Below, piece by piece: positions 34,790 to 43,633 of a stretch of 56,735 nucleotides of DNA. A program made the translations under genes and the position numbers. The stretch's first letter is position 1, and every line of letters begins with the position of its first letter. The notes beneath the pieces were generated by a model. It ran no database searches. It was not told the origin of the DNA and saw nothing but the letters and a program-made list of their open reading frames with translations. Origin of the DNA: Schleiferilactobacillus perolens DSM 12744. Lineage in GTDB: Bacteria > Bacillota > Bacilli > Lactobacillales > Lactobacillaceae. The stretch spans positions 118,218 through 174,952 of the forward strand of contig NZ_AZEC01000003.1 of assembly GCF_001435585.1 (NCBI RefSeq). The letters run 5' to 3'.

Positions 34790-34808
34790 TCAGAAAGGAT
34801 GGACGCTT

Positions 34809-35192
34809 ATGGCAGCTAACGAAAAAACCGGCATGGTGCTGGTTTCCCATGTACCAGAAATCGTCGCCGGTATCAGCAAACTCATCCGCCAAGTGGCCCC
34901 GGATATCGCCTTAACTACCGCCGGCGGCACTAGCGACGGCGACATCGGCACCGATGCCACCCATATTTTGAAAGCCATTGATGAAAACGCCAAAGACGAT
35001 TTAATGGTCTTCTACGACCTCGGCAGTGCCAAGATGAACCTCGATCTCGTCAAAGACATGACCGACAAAACTCTCTACCGCTACGATGTCGCATTCATCG
35101 AAGGTGCTTACACTGCCGCCGCATTATTGCAGGCAGGCGTGAAGCGCGAAGACATCGAACCACAATTGCAACCGATGCACCTCGATAAGTAA
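34809..35192 (+). CDS. dhaM: Dihydroxyacetone kinase phosphotransfer subunit DhaM
   Basis: The 127-residue mannose-type EIIA-like domain receives phosphate from HPr on the His in GMVLVSHVPEI. TTAGGTSDGDIGTD and MVFYDLGSAKMNLDL are family blocks. Only the EIIA part is present, without the HPr and EI domains of E. coli DhaM, as is normal in Gram-positives. It lies 19 bp after dhaL with AAAGGA upstream, completing a dhaKLM operon. No glycerol dehydrogenase gene is adjacent. Confidence 0.95.
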   Translation: MAANEKTGMVLVSHVPEIVAGISKLIRQVAPDIALTTAGGTSDGDIGTDATHILKAIDENAKDDLMVFYDLGSAKMNLDLVKDMTDKTLYRYDVAFIEGAYTAAALLQAGVKREDIEPQLQPMHLDK

Positions 35193-35241
35193 TTAATCAT
35201 TTCCAAGGGAGAAGACAAAAGCCTGAACTTCGATACAACGA

Positions 35242-35264
35242 GTGCTAGTGCGCAGCATTAGCAC
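35242..35264. repeat. Minimal family A remnant (A5)
   Basis: GTGCTA and TAGCAC enclose TGC/GCA in a 23-nt palindrome whose right part (GCGCAGCATTAGCAC) matches the family A right end. The whole interior is missing. The C-C to T-A changes in both arms again keep pairing. Confidence 0.5.
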
Positions 35265-35367
35265 GGTGGTCGTTGTCCACTTTTGGCTCTCTTTTTTTGT
35301 AAGCAAATTATTCGTTCTTTCCCACTATACCGATTACAATGGAGGTACATTTAAAGGGGTGGTAATA

Positions 35368-36018
35368 ATGCGTCTTGCTGAATATGATCGGATTTTGGAG
35401 GATTTGCTGGACGCTGCTGATGACCCAACACAGGAAAACCACTATCTACAGAAACTACTCACCAGACACCGCATCACCGCCGACATCCTTACCGATCACG
35501 CTCGCCAAACTGCGCTGCTGGCAGAAATCGGCAGCGGCTCTTCGCCCACATTGGGGTTTGTGAGTTTGACCGGTACCACAGCGCTAGCAGCTGGCGTCAT
35601 TGCCCTCATTCAACTCCATGACGCGGGTGTCATTTTACCTGGCACAGTCCGCCTGCTGGCCATGACAGCGGGTCGTACGAATCAAAGCATCAGTCGGCAA
35701 TTCGGGGTAGGCTTGACTGGACTGATCATCGGAGCAGCCGTCAGTCCTTCCGGGGTAGCAATCACCACGGCTGACCCAGCTACCGACCTCGTCCAACTCA
35801 CTGCCACCATTGCTGAAAAGCATCTGAAACAAACTGTCCCTGTGACTGCCGGACTATTTCCTGGTGATGTGCGCCAACCCAGTTTAGCCACCGTGGCCCT
35901 CGGCCCAGATAATCAGGTGAGTACAGCCACGTATCACCGGTTCATCAACCTTTACATTGAGTTGTTCAAACAGTATCTTGCAAGCATGCGAAATGAAAAA
36001 AAGGCTGAAATATGGTAA
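35368..36018 (+). CDS. Conserved-looking protein of unknown function, 216 residues
   Basis: I do not recognise this family. The product has a charged helical N-terminus (1-50), then a Gly/Ala/Thr-rich stretch (about 55-135: GFVSLTGTTALAAGVIALI, GLTGLIIGAAVSPSG) and a C-terminal helix. The hydrophobic stretches are weak for membrane segments, so a soluble ligand-binding fold is equally possible. AAAGGGG lies 9 nt before the ATG at 35368. It stands after dhaKLM, separated by the small family A remnant, and 39 bp before a GRP-type sugar transporter gene. Confidence 0.7.
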   Translation: MRLAEYDRILEDLLDAADDPTQENHYLQKLLTRHRITADILTDHARQTALLAEIGSGSSPTLGFVSLTGTTALAAGVIALIQLHDAGVILPGTVRLLAMTAGRTNQSISRQFGVGLTGLIIGAAVSPSGVAITTADPATDLVQLTATIAEKHLKQTVPVTAGLFPGDVRQPSLATVALGPDNQVSTATYHRFINLYIELFKQYLASMRNEKKAEIW

Positions 36019-36057
36019 AGTAGCTCATACGCTTTTTCAGTAATAGGAGTGGTGGAC

Positions 36058-36933
36058 GTGGGCATTATGTACGCGCTGATCACGGCGGTGTGTTGGGGCA
36101 GCATCTCCGTGGTGAGTCATAAGATTGGCGGCAACAGCCAAAATCAGATTCTGGGCGAAAGTTACGGAATTCTGTTGTTTGCGCTGTTGTATTATTTTGT
36201 CGTTCAACCGACGATCGATTTGCAGACTACTTTGGTCGGGATCGCGTCGGGTCTTTTTTACTGTTGGGGCCAAAACCAACAGTTCCGTGGGTTAGAAGAG
36301 ATCGGCGTGTCCATGGGCATGCCAATTTCGACTGCTTCCCAGTTAATTATCACCACCTTAGCGGGCGCAATTGTCTTTGGCGAATGGACCAATGGCCGTG
36401 ATTACTTATTCGGCTTGAGCGCATTGGTCATCTTGATTGTCGGCGCTATTTTTACTTCGGTGAAAGAAAAGAAACAAGAACCAAGTGTCACCGTGACTCC
36501 AGCCAAACGGCAAGTGGTCGGCATTGTGGCTGTGCTCTTATCCGGTGTGGGCATTTCCCTTTATTCCATCGTGAATAAAGCCTTCAGTCCTGATCCGGCA
36601 GCATTGCTTTTACCCCAAGCCGTGGGTGTGATGATTGAGGGTTTTGCGGCGGCCAGTAGTCAACCGGCGCGCAAAATGAATAGCCGGTTTACGTATTACA
36701 ATGTCATTCTCGGATTGCTTTGGGGCCTGGGCAATCTATTTTATTCCCAGGCTATTCAACTCGGCGGGTTGGCCATCAGTTTCTCGCTATCACAAATGGG
36801 AGTGGTCATCTCCACTTTAGGCGGAATCTTGATTTTGCGGGAGCACAAAACCCATAAAGAATTGGTATACACACTGTTTGGCTGTGCGCTCATCATCGCT
36901 GGCGGTATATTGCTCGGTGTGATGCAGGCCTAG
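36058..36933 (+). CDS. GRP-family sugar uptake protein (GlcU/RbsU-like)
   Basis: This 291-residue integral membrane protein of the drug/metabolite transporter superfamily has about ten segments: MYALITAVCWGSISVVSHKIGG at the start, then two five-segment halves. GRP members carry glucose or ribose by facilitated or proton-coupled uptake without phosphorylation. The GTG at 36058 has AGGAG 8 nt upstream; GTG 36049 overlaps that site and is rejected, and ATG 36067 is possible. The next gene follows by 16 bp. Confidence 0.87.
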   Translation: MGIMYALITAVCWGSISVVSHKIGGNSQNQILGESYGILLFALLYYFVVQPTIDLQTTLVGIASGLFYCWGQNQQFRGLEEIGVSMGMPISTASQLIITTLAGAIVFGEWTNGRDYLFGLSALVILIVGAIFTSVKEKKQEPSVTVTPAKRQVVGIVAVLLSGVGISLYSIVNKAFSPDPAALLLPQAVGVMIEGFAAASSQPARKMNSRFTYYNVILGLLWGLGNLFYSQAIQLGGLAISFSLSQMGVVISTLGGILILREHKTHKELVYTLFGCALIIAGGILLGVMQA

Positions 36934-36949
36934 GAGGGGGAGTTGTTAT

Positions 36950-37573
36950 ATGACAGTCAACGAACAAGCACCTATTCAACAACTCATTCAGGCCAGCCGC
37001 CGCATTCAATTGGCCTTGCGGATCACCGCGGGGACCTGGCTGGCCGCATTGGTCATTGCGATTATTCAACAGATAATGATCAGCACCAAGCAGGGCGGTC
37101 AATTACCATTGATCTTTGTCATCTTCATTGAAGCCTGCTTAGTCATCACCACTGGCGGCACCTTGATCATGTTTGCCCGGCGGCAAAAAATTGTCCAACG
37201 GGTATGGCATATTTTACCCGAAGATCAATTGCGTTCCGTGGCGAAGGTCGCCGATCCGATTACGGGGGTGACTGATTTGGGCACCCATTATTTAGTCACC
37301 GCACCTTTAGCATCCATCACGATTGCCAAGGATTCGACCCAGATCGAAATCGATCCCGCCGCCACCCAGTCCACCTACCGTCAGCAAAGCAGCTATTTCA
37401 ATGCCCATCACTTGGAACGCTGGCTCCAGCCTGTGGGTGTGGATGCGAAAACTTTCCTCGCGGCGCTCCCAGATGATCGGTACGAAGCGTTAGTGGATGC
37501 AGACCATCAAACGGACATCTTGCATTTGACCACGGCGGATTATGATCGGTTGCAAAAGGCCGCCGAAAAATAA
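36950..37573 (+). CDS. Membrane protein of unknown function, 207 residues
   Basis: The protein has two predicted membrane segments near the N-terminus (about 24-44 and 53-75) and a C-terminal cytoplasmic part of about 130 residues with no motif I recognise. A strong GGAGGGGGAG precedes the ATG. It is probably cotranscribed with the GRP sugar transporter, so an accessory role is possible but unproven. A terminator follows. Confidence 0.75.
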   Translation: MTVNEQAPIQQLIQASRRIQLALRITAGTWLAALVIAIIQQIMISTKQGGQLPLIFVIFIEACLVITTGGTLIMFARRQKIVQRVWHILPEDQLRSVAKVADPITGVTDLGTHYLVTAPLASITIAKDSTQIEIDPAATQSTYRQQSSYFNAHHLERWLQPVGVDAKTFLAALPDDRYEALVDADHQTDILHLTTADYDRLQKAAEK

Positions 37574-37589
37574 ATCTGTTTCATTTTTA

Positions 37590-37640
37590 AAATTGCCTGA
37601 CTTGTTGATACGACCCGTATCCGCAGGTCAGGCAATTTTG
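37590..37640 (+). terminator. Terminator after the GRP transporter unit
   Basis: AATTGCCTGAC(TT) pairs with (AG)GTCAGGCAATT around a large loop, followed by TTGTTCTG. It starts 17 bp after the stop codon. Confidence 0.75.
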
Positions 37641-37703
37641 TTCTGTTCCATTGAAAAAAATATCTGTTATAGTCGTTGAAATTGAAAACGAGTCCATTTT
37701 TCA

Positions 37704-37849
37704 TTTGTGAAATACGCTCGAACAAGGTCTGAATAGCCTTATGACGAGTTTGTGAAATTAAATGTTAACAGCATTTTTCGGCTGTTATCTCCCGTTTTCA
37801 CGCTATTTACATTGTTATTCAGAGGCGTTATGGTAATTGTGAAATCAAT
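37704..37849. promoter_or_regulatory. Leader of the aldehyde dehydrogenase gene with three TTGTGAAAT words
   Basis: TTTGTGAAAT occurs at 37704, TTGTGAAATTAAATGTTAACA at 37750-37770 and TTGTGAAATC at 37837. The middle site shares 14 identical bases with the site before nox. The half-site resembles the Rex redox repressor. A weak cre-like TGAAAACGAGTCCA lies at 37683. Confidence 0.45.
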
Positions 37850-37870
37850 CGTAATCAGGAGATGTCATTC

Positions 37871-39298
37871 ATGACAGTTGCATTGAAAAAGGTTTATAAC
37901 GCAGATCAAAACGTCGCTACAGAAGTGAACGATTTAGTTGCCCAGGCCCAACACGCTTTTAAAGAATACCAACAATTTGATCAAGCCCAGGTGAATGCGA
38001 TTTGCCAGGCTGTGGTTAACGCCGCTATCGCTCATTCCCGCGCATTGGCTTTCTTAGCCTGGAAGGAAACTGGCCGGGGTAATGCCGAAGATAAAGCGAT
38101 CAAGAATATTTATGCCAGTCAATATATTTGGAACAACATCAAAGATGATAAGACTGTCGGCAAGATTGCTGAAGATCCGGTTCATGGACTGACGACGTAT
38201 GCCGAACCTCTTGGCGTCGTGGCTGGCGTCACACCTGTCACGAACCCCACTTCGACAGTCATCTTCAAGATTTTGATGGCCTTAAAGACCCGCAATGCGA
38301 TTATCTTTGGCTTGCATCCCCAAGCCCAACAATGTGGTGCCGCCACGATCAAAGTATTGAGCCAAGCAGCGACGAATGCCGGTGCGCCAGAGAATTTGAT
38401 TCAATACATCCATCAACCGAGTATCGAAGCCACTAGCGCTTTAATGAATAATCCCCAAGTGGCCATTGTCTTAGCCACTGGCGGTCCAGGTATGGTCAAG
38501 GCCGCTTATTCCACTGGTAAACCGGCCTTGGGCGTTGGCCCCGGTAATGCCCCGGCCTATATTGAAAAGAGTGCCGATGTCCATGCTGCGGTCAGCGACA
38601 TTATGCTGAGCAAGACCTTCGACAACGGCATGATCTGTGCCTCTGAAAACAGCATTGTTATTGATGCCGATATTGAAGACAAAGTCAAAGCCGAATTCAC
38701 CAAACAAGGGGCTTACTTTGTGCCCGCTGAAGATGTGCAAAAGCTGTCTGATGCCGTCATTGATCCAGAACGCCATACCGTCCGTGGTCCGATTGCTGGT
38801 CAATCAGCTGAAAAGATCGCTAAGCTAGCCGGTATCAAAGTACCTGCCGGAACTAAAGTATTAATTGCTGCCATCAGCGGCATTGGTGTGAATTATCCGC
38901 TGTCCGGTGAAAAGCTGTCGCCGGTATTATCCATGTATCGTGCCAACAATGAACAGGCCGCCTTCAATATTTGCTTGGCCCTGCTCAATTACGGCGGCCT
39001 GGGCCATACGGCGGCACTGCACACGAAAAATAAGCAAGTTATCGCCGACTTCGGTCAAAAGATGCCCGCCTGCCGGATTCTGGTCAACCAACCCGCATCT
39101 TTGGGCGGTATCGGCGGTTTATTCAACGCCTTAACGCCGTCGTTAACGTTGGGTACTGGTTCTTACGGCAAGAACTCAATTTCCCACAACTTATCTGATA
39201 AAGACTTGTTAAACATCAAGACCGTGGCCACCCCAACACGGCACCCGAATGATTTGATCAATGAGTTGCGCGGCGTGATCCGGCGCCAGCAGCTTTGA
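37871..39298 (+). CDS. CoA-acylating acetaldehyde dehydrogenase
   Basis: The 475-residue enzyme corresponds to the N-terminal half of bifunctional AdhE without the iron alcohol-dehydrogenase half. The nucleophile is the Cys in FDNGMICASENS. VAGVTPVTNPTSTVIFK and GVGPGNAPAYI are typical of acylating aldehyde dehydrogenases. It interconverts acetyl-CoA and acetaldehyde with NADH, an NAD+-regenerating step. The ATG at 37871 is chosen because AGGAG lies 9 nt upstream; the ATG at 37862 touches that site. No alcohol dehydrogenase or microcompartment genes are adjacent. Confidence 0.93.
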   Translation: MTVALKKVYNADQNVATEVNDLVAQAQHAFKEYQQFDQAQVNAICQAVVNAAIAHSRALAFLAWKETGRGNAEDKAIKNIYASQYIWNNIKDDKTVGKIAEDPVHGLTTYAEPLGVVAGVTPVTNPTSTVIFKILMALKTRNAIIFGLHPQAQQCGAATIKVLSQAATNAGAPENLIQYIHQPSIEATSALMNNPQVAIVLATGGPGMVKAAYSTGKPALGVGPGNAPAYIEKSADVHAAVSDIMLSKTFDNGMICASENSIVIDADIEDKVKAEFTKQGAYFVPAEDVQKLSDAVIDPERHTVRGPIAGQSAEKIAKLAGIKVPAGTKVLIAAISGIGVNYPLSGEKLSPVLSMYRANNEQAAFNICLALLNYGGLGHTAALHTKNKQVIADFGQKMPACRILVNQPASLGGIGGLFNALTPSLTLGTGSYGKNSISHNLSDKDLLNIKTVATPTRHPNDLINELRGVIRRQQL

Positions 39299-39320
39299 TT
39301 TAGGGAATATAGGATAGATT

Positions 39321-39365
39321 AAAGGACCGTCTGCAGAGGAATGACTGCGGGCGGTCCTTTTTGGG
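39321..39365 (+). terminator. Terminator after the aldehyde dehydrogenase
   Basis: AAAGGACCG(T)CTGCAG pairs with CTGCGGGCGGTCCTTT and is followed by TTTT, 24 bp after the stop codon. Confidence 0.85.
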
Positions 39366-39425
39366 TTTTCTTAGGTGGGGGGCAAGCAATTGCCGCTTCT
39401 AACCGGTCGGCTGCGCCCTCTTTCA
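39364..39425. repeat. Family B fragment (B3)
   Basis: GGGTTTTCTTAGG and the terminal motif CTTCTAACCGGTCGGCTGCGCCC match parts of the family B hairpins (compare 45910-45921 and the window end). The pairing arm is missing, so it is a partial copy at the 3' end of two convergent units. Confidence 0.55.
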
Positions 39426-39430
39426 AATCG

Positions 39431-41218
39431 TCACATCGATTGCAGCATCTTGTACTGCGCATCGTACAAATCATAGTACGCGCCATGTTCTGCCATCAGC
39501 GTGGCATGACTGCCCCGTTCCACAATTTCACCATGATCGATCACAAAAATCTGATCAGCATTTTGAATCGTGGATAGCCGGTGAGCGATGATGAAACTCG
39601 TTCGGCCCTTAAGAAGGGCATTCAATCCTTGCTGCAATAAAATCTCTGTTTGGGTATCGATCGCCGCTGTGGCCTCATCTAGAATGAGGATGCGCGGATC
39701 GATCAGCAGCGTCCGGGCAAAGGCAATGAGTTGCCGCTGGCCAGCGGAGAGGGTGGACCCCCGCTCCTGCAGTTCCGTGTGATAACCGTCTTTCAAGTGG
39801 CGGATGAAATCATCGGCACGGACTACCTTGGCTGCGGCAATCACTTCTTCCTCGGTGGCGTCCAATTTACCATAGCGAATGTTATCCAGAATTGTCCCAG
39901 AAAAAATGAACGTATCCTGGAGCATGACTCCCATTTGCTGGCGCAGCGACTTCAGTGTGACTTGATTGATGTTTACCCCGTCAATCAAGATTTCGCCATC
40001 CGTGACGTTGTAGAAGCGCGACAGTAAATTAATCACCGTAGATTTACCCGCACCAGTGGGGCCGACTAGCGCGATTGATTGCCCCGGTGTCGCGTGGAAA
40101 GACACATGTTGTAAGATCATCGGCCCGTTTTCCTCATACTTGAATGAGACATCATTAAACCGCACATCGCCCTTAATAGGTGGCAGGGCGAAGGCATCTG
40201 GGGCATCTTCGATCTCGGGCTTTTCATCCAGCGTTTCAAAAATTCGCTCCAGATAGGCCGTGGCGGTAATGAGGGAATTATAGAAATTACCGATGTTAAT
40301 GACGGGGTTCCAGAAGTTGTTGATGTAGCCGATGAATGCAATCAGTGTCCCGGTAGTCACCGCCACGCCGATACGGTTGACCCCGACGAAATAAATCAGT
40401 GCTGTGGTCATGATGGCAATGTTTTGCACGCCTGGCCACAGGGCAAATTGGATCTTCACCGCGTGCATCCAGGTGGTGCGGTATTCCTCTGACACATCGG
40501 CAAAGCGCTTGGCGGCGTTATCCTCCTGAGCAAAGCCTTGGGTGACCTTGATGCCGGCGATACTTTCATGAATATAGGCGTTCAGGTTCGACTGTTTGTT
40601 GCTCAGAACCTGATAGGCTACCCGCTGCTTGTTTTTGATAACCCAGGCCCAGATGAACAGAATTGGTAACAGCACCATACTGTATAGCGTGAGTTTCCAG
40701 TCAATAAAGAACATGAAGACCAAGGTCACGATGAGACTGATCAAATCCGAGATGAGGTTGATCAACCCATTGCTGAGCAGATCGGACAAAGTGTTAATGT
40801 AGTTGACCACACGAATCAGGATCTTGCCGTGGGGGCGGGAATCAAAGTAAGAGAAGGGCAGTTCTTGGAGGTGGTTAAAAATATCGGAGCGCATATCCCG
40901 CAGCATGTCCTGGCCGATTTCTGTGATCGCCCAGATGCGATAGCGCATGCAAAAGAATGCGATGATCAGGGTCACCAGGAAGATACCGGCAATCAGCCAC
41001 AATTGACCCATATCACGATTGGGAATGGCGGAGTCAATGGCCACCTTGGTCAAATACGGGCCCATGATCACGGCGATGTTGGCCACTAAGATGCTGGCTA
41101 ACACCACGAGCAGGCGGCGCAGGTAAGGCTTCAAGTATTTCCCTAACCGCTTGTAGTAGGACCAGTTAAATTCCTGTTCTAATGTTTCGTCTTCTTGGTA
41201 CGTATTGCGTTTGGCCAT
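39431..41218 (-). CDS. Heterodimeric ABC multidrug exporter subunit, LmrD-type
   Basis: The 595-residue half-transporter has six membrane segments (about 35-330) and an ATPase domain (about 355-590). Walker A is GPTGAGKST, the signature is LSAGQRQLIAFARTLL, Walker B is ILILDEATAAID with the catalytic Glu, and the switch His is in IAHRLST. It therefore carries the catalytically competent half-site residues. The ATG at 41218 is preferred (GAGAGGAG 8 nt upstream) over a GTG at 41227. It lies just downstream of its partner with a gap of a few bases. Typical substrates are lipophilic drugs or bile salts. Confidence 0.92.
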   Translation of the reverse strand: MAKRNTYQEDETLEQEFNWSYYKRLGKYLKPYLRRLLVVLASILVANIAVIMGPYLTKVAIDSAIPNRDMGQLWLIAGIFLVTLIIAFFCMRYRIWAITEIGQDMLRDMRSDIFNHLQELPFSYFDSRPHGKILIRVVNYINTLSDLLSNGLINLISDLISLIVTLVFMFFIDWKLTLYSMVLLPILFIWAWVIKNKQRVAYQVLSNKQSNLNAYIHESIAGIKVTQGFAQEDNAAKRFADVSEEYRTTWMHAVKIQFALWPGVQNIAIMTTALIYFVGVNRIGVAVTTGTLIAFIGYINNFWNPVINIGNFYNSLITATAYLERIFETLDEKPEIEDAPDAFALPPIKGDVRFNDVSFKYEENGPMILQHVSFHATPGQSIALVGPTGAGKSTVINLLSRFYNVTDGEILIDGVNINQVTLKSLRQQMGVMLQDTFIFSGTILDNIRYGKLDATEEEVIAAAKVVRADDFIRHLKDGYHTELQERGSTLSAGQRQLIAFARTLLIDPRILILDEATAAIDTQTEILLQQGLNALLKGRTSFIIAHRLSTIQNADQIFVIDHGEIVERGSHATLMAEHGAYYDLYDAQYKMLQSM

Positions 41219-41223
41219 GCCGC

Positions 41224-42972
41224 TCACTCCTCTCCCGGGGCCACGCCTAGTGCGCCCAGTTGTTTTTGATAGGTGTCAAAGTAATACCCGTGTTTCGCCA
41301 GTAACTCATCGTGAGTGCCGCGCTCGATAATGCGGCCGTGCTGGAGCACGATGATTTGATCGGCTTGGCGAATGGAAGAAATCCGGGTCGCAATGATAAA
41401 TGTGGTTTTGTCCGCGGTGATGCGCCGCAGTTCTTTTTGAATCTTTGCTTCGGTTTCCATGTCCAAGGCAGATGTGGTGTCATCGAGAATTAGGATGGCC
41501 GGGTCTTTGACCAAGGCCCGGGTCAAAGAAATCCGCTGTTTTTGACCACCGGATAAGCCCACGCCTCGTTCACCCACCACGGTGTCGTATCCCGCTGGCA
41601 TATCGGTGATGAAGTCTTCCGCGTCGGCCACATCTGCCATGGCGTGAATGAAGCCCGGATCCGCTTGGCGATTACCGTAATTGATGTTGTCTTTAATCGT
41701 ATCGGAAAAGAGAAATTGGTCCTGCATGACGATCGTGACTTGATCCCGCAGTTGGCGGACCGGATAGTCCTTGGCATTTTTACCATCAATCAATACTTCT
41801 CCGCTGGTGGGATCGTAAAAGCGGGTGATCAAGTTCATCAGGGTGGATTTCCCAGACCCCGTTTCTCCAAGGATACCCATGGTTTGACCTGGTGCGACTT
41901 GGAAATTAATGTCGTGGAGCACCGGCTGAGTTGGATCGTCGGCATATTCGAAGTTCACATGGCGAAATTCTACCGTGCCATGAATTTTTTCGTAATGATC
42001 GGCGTTGTTGACAGGAATCTGCGATTTGGCCCCGAGCATCTGGCGGATCTTAATGGTGGCGGCGGAAAAACGTTGCATATCGTTGATCAGCCAGCCACTC
42101 ATCCGCATTGGCTGATTCAGCATCCACAAAAAACCGTTGAAAGCGACCAAGTCGCCCAAGGTCATCTGCTTGGTGATGACAAAATAACCGCCGAGAAGCA
42201 GCGCGATGACGGTCAAAATGGATGCGAGAAAATCAAGAACGGGCAAATACCGGCGGGAGACTGCCGCCGAAGCCATATTGCGCTGCTTGTAATCGTCATT
42301 CAGTTTATCGAATTTCTGAATTTCGTAGGGCTCTTGAGTAAAGGCCTTCACGACCCGGTTGCCCGAGATGTTTTCTTCGACCATCGAATTGAGCCGGGAG
42401 AAACTTTGGCGGATTTGGAAGAAGACCGGGTGAGCGGCCTGGCTCATCTTAATTGTTAAAATTCCAATTAACGGTGTGACCGCTACCAGCGCCAGCATCA
42501 GCGGCCAGGAAATGGTGCTCATCACCACAACGGCAGTAAAAAACCAGAGCACACATTCAATGACTTGGTAGGAGACCCACGAAACAAAGTGACGAATAGC
42601 GTCCATATCGCCGGTCATCCGGGCCATGATATCGCCAGTGCGGACGGTATTGAAGAAGTTAAAATCCAAGGATTGCAGCTTGTTAAAAAGGTCTTTACGC
42701 ACATCATAAAGCGTATTTTGGCCGACCCGCTCACATAGGATTTGGTATGTATAACGCATCAGCGTGCGTACCAGGGTGGTGCCGATCATGACGGCCAGCA
42801 TCCAAGGCAGCCGTTCCGTGTGGCCTTGGTTGATGACTTGGTCAATGATGGCCCCGCCCAGCAGCGGTACCACAATGATCCCCAGGCTGTTGCCAATGAT
42901 TAGGATGGCGGCCAGCCACATTTTGCCCTTGTAACGCCGGGCATACCGCCAGATCCATTGATATGGATTCAT
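41224..42972 (-). CDS. Heterodimeric ABC multidrug exporter subunit, LmrC-type
   Basis: The 582-residue half-transporter has six membrane segments and a C-terminal ATPase. Walker A is GETGSGKST and the signature is LSGGQKQRISLTRAL. Walker B is ILILDDTTSALD, with Asp in place of the catalytic Glu, and the switch His is replaced (IATRISS). This asymmetric degenerate site is the hallmark of LmrC/BmrC-type partners. It is the first gene of the pair, with GGGAGG before the ATG. Confidence 0.92.
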   Translation of the reverse strand: MNPYQWIWRYARRYKGKMWLAAILIIGNSLGIIVVPLLGGAIIDQVINQGHTERLPWMLAVMIGTTLVRTLMRYTYQILCERVGQNTLYDVRKDLFNKLQSLDFNFFNTVRTGDIMARMTGDMDAIRHFVSWVSYQVIECVLWFFTAVVVMSTISWPLMLALVAVTPLIGILTIKMSQAAHPVFFQIRQSFSRLNSMVEENISGNRVVKAFTQEPYEIQKFDKLNDDYKQRNMASAAVSRRYLPVLDFLASILTVIALLLGGYFVITKQMTLGDLVAFNGFLWMLNQPMRMSGWLINDMQRFSAATIKIRQMLGAKSQIPVNNADHYEKIHGTVEFRHVNFEYADDPTQPVLHDINFQVAPGQTMGILGETGSGKSTLMNLITRFYDPTSGEVLIDGKNAKDYPVRQLRDQVTIVMQDQFLFSDTIKDNINYGNRQADPGFIHAMADVADAEDFITDMPAGYDTVVGERGVGLSGGQKQRISLTRALVKDPAILILDDTTSALDMETEAKIQKELRRITADKTTFIIATRISSIRQADQIIVLQHGRIIERGTHDELLAKHGYYFDTYQKQLGALGVAPGEE

Positions 42973-43176
42973 GATGAATTATCCTCCCGTATTTGTGCAA
43001 AAATCAGTGCGAAATAATGACTACGAGCTATTATGCGGGAGAATCAACAGAAGAGAATGGAAAGATTTGACCATAACAATGGAGTATTTTGTCGACCTGA
43101 CTTTTTCAAACAAATGTTGTGTTGGAATTGCCAATAGGAGAAAATTAAGCGCATACGAAATTTTGGAGGTAATTGA

Positions 43177-43599
43177 ATGTCTCTTGAGAATCACAACACA
43201 GCCGCTGACTGTCCATTTTGCCATCTTGCACCCGCACAAATCGTGTTGGCCAACGACCTGTGTGTCGCCTTCTTTGATCGTTCCCCAGTGAATCCAGGGC
43301 ACTTGTTGATCATTCCCAAGGCCCATCGGCGGGATTGGTTTGCCATGACGGATGTGGAAAGGCAAGCCATGGCGGCGTTACTGGAAGAAGGCAAGGCATT
43401 ACTTGCCGCTCGGTTTCAACCAGATGGGTACAACATCGGTCTTAATTGCGGGGCAGCGGCTGGCCAGACGGTTTTCCATTGCCACTGCCATCTGATCCCG
43501 CGCTATGTTGGGGATATGTCCGATCCCCGGGGCGGAGTGCGCGGGGTGATTCCCAGCCGTCAAAGAACCGCAATAAGCCAGCAGGCGAAAGCGCTATAA
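43177..43599 (+). CDS. HIT-family nucleotide-binding protein
   Basis: The 140-residue histidine-triad protein has CPFCHLAP (zinc-type Cys pair) at the N-terminus, NPGHLLIIPKAH in the middle and the catalytic triad QTVFHCHCHLIPRY (His-X-His-X-His). The family hydrolyses or transfers nucleotide monophosphates; the FHCHCHLIPRY form is close to the Hint/Fhit-like bacterial group. TTGGAGG precedes the ATG. The next gene, an AraC regulator, follows by 34 bp, possibly cotranscribed. Confidence 0.92.
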   Translation: MSLENHNTAADCPFCHLAPAQIVLANDLCVAFFDRSPVNPGHLLIIPKAHRRDWFAMTDVERQAMAALLEEGKALLAARFQPDGYNIGLNCGAAAGQTVFHCHCHLIPRYVGDMSDPRGGVRGVIPSRQRTAISQQAKAL

Positions 43600-43633
43600 T
43601 GAAGATATCAATGTAGAAAGATTGTGGTGAGCC

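Noticed and set aside
42971-43291. 106-residue frame overlapping the start of the HIT gene
   Set aside because: It runs out of frame through the clearly supported HIT gene, and its start lies in the exporter's promoter region.
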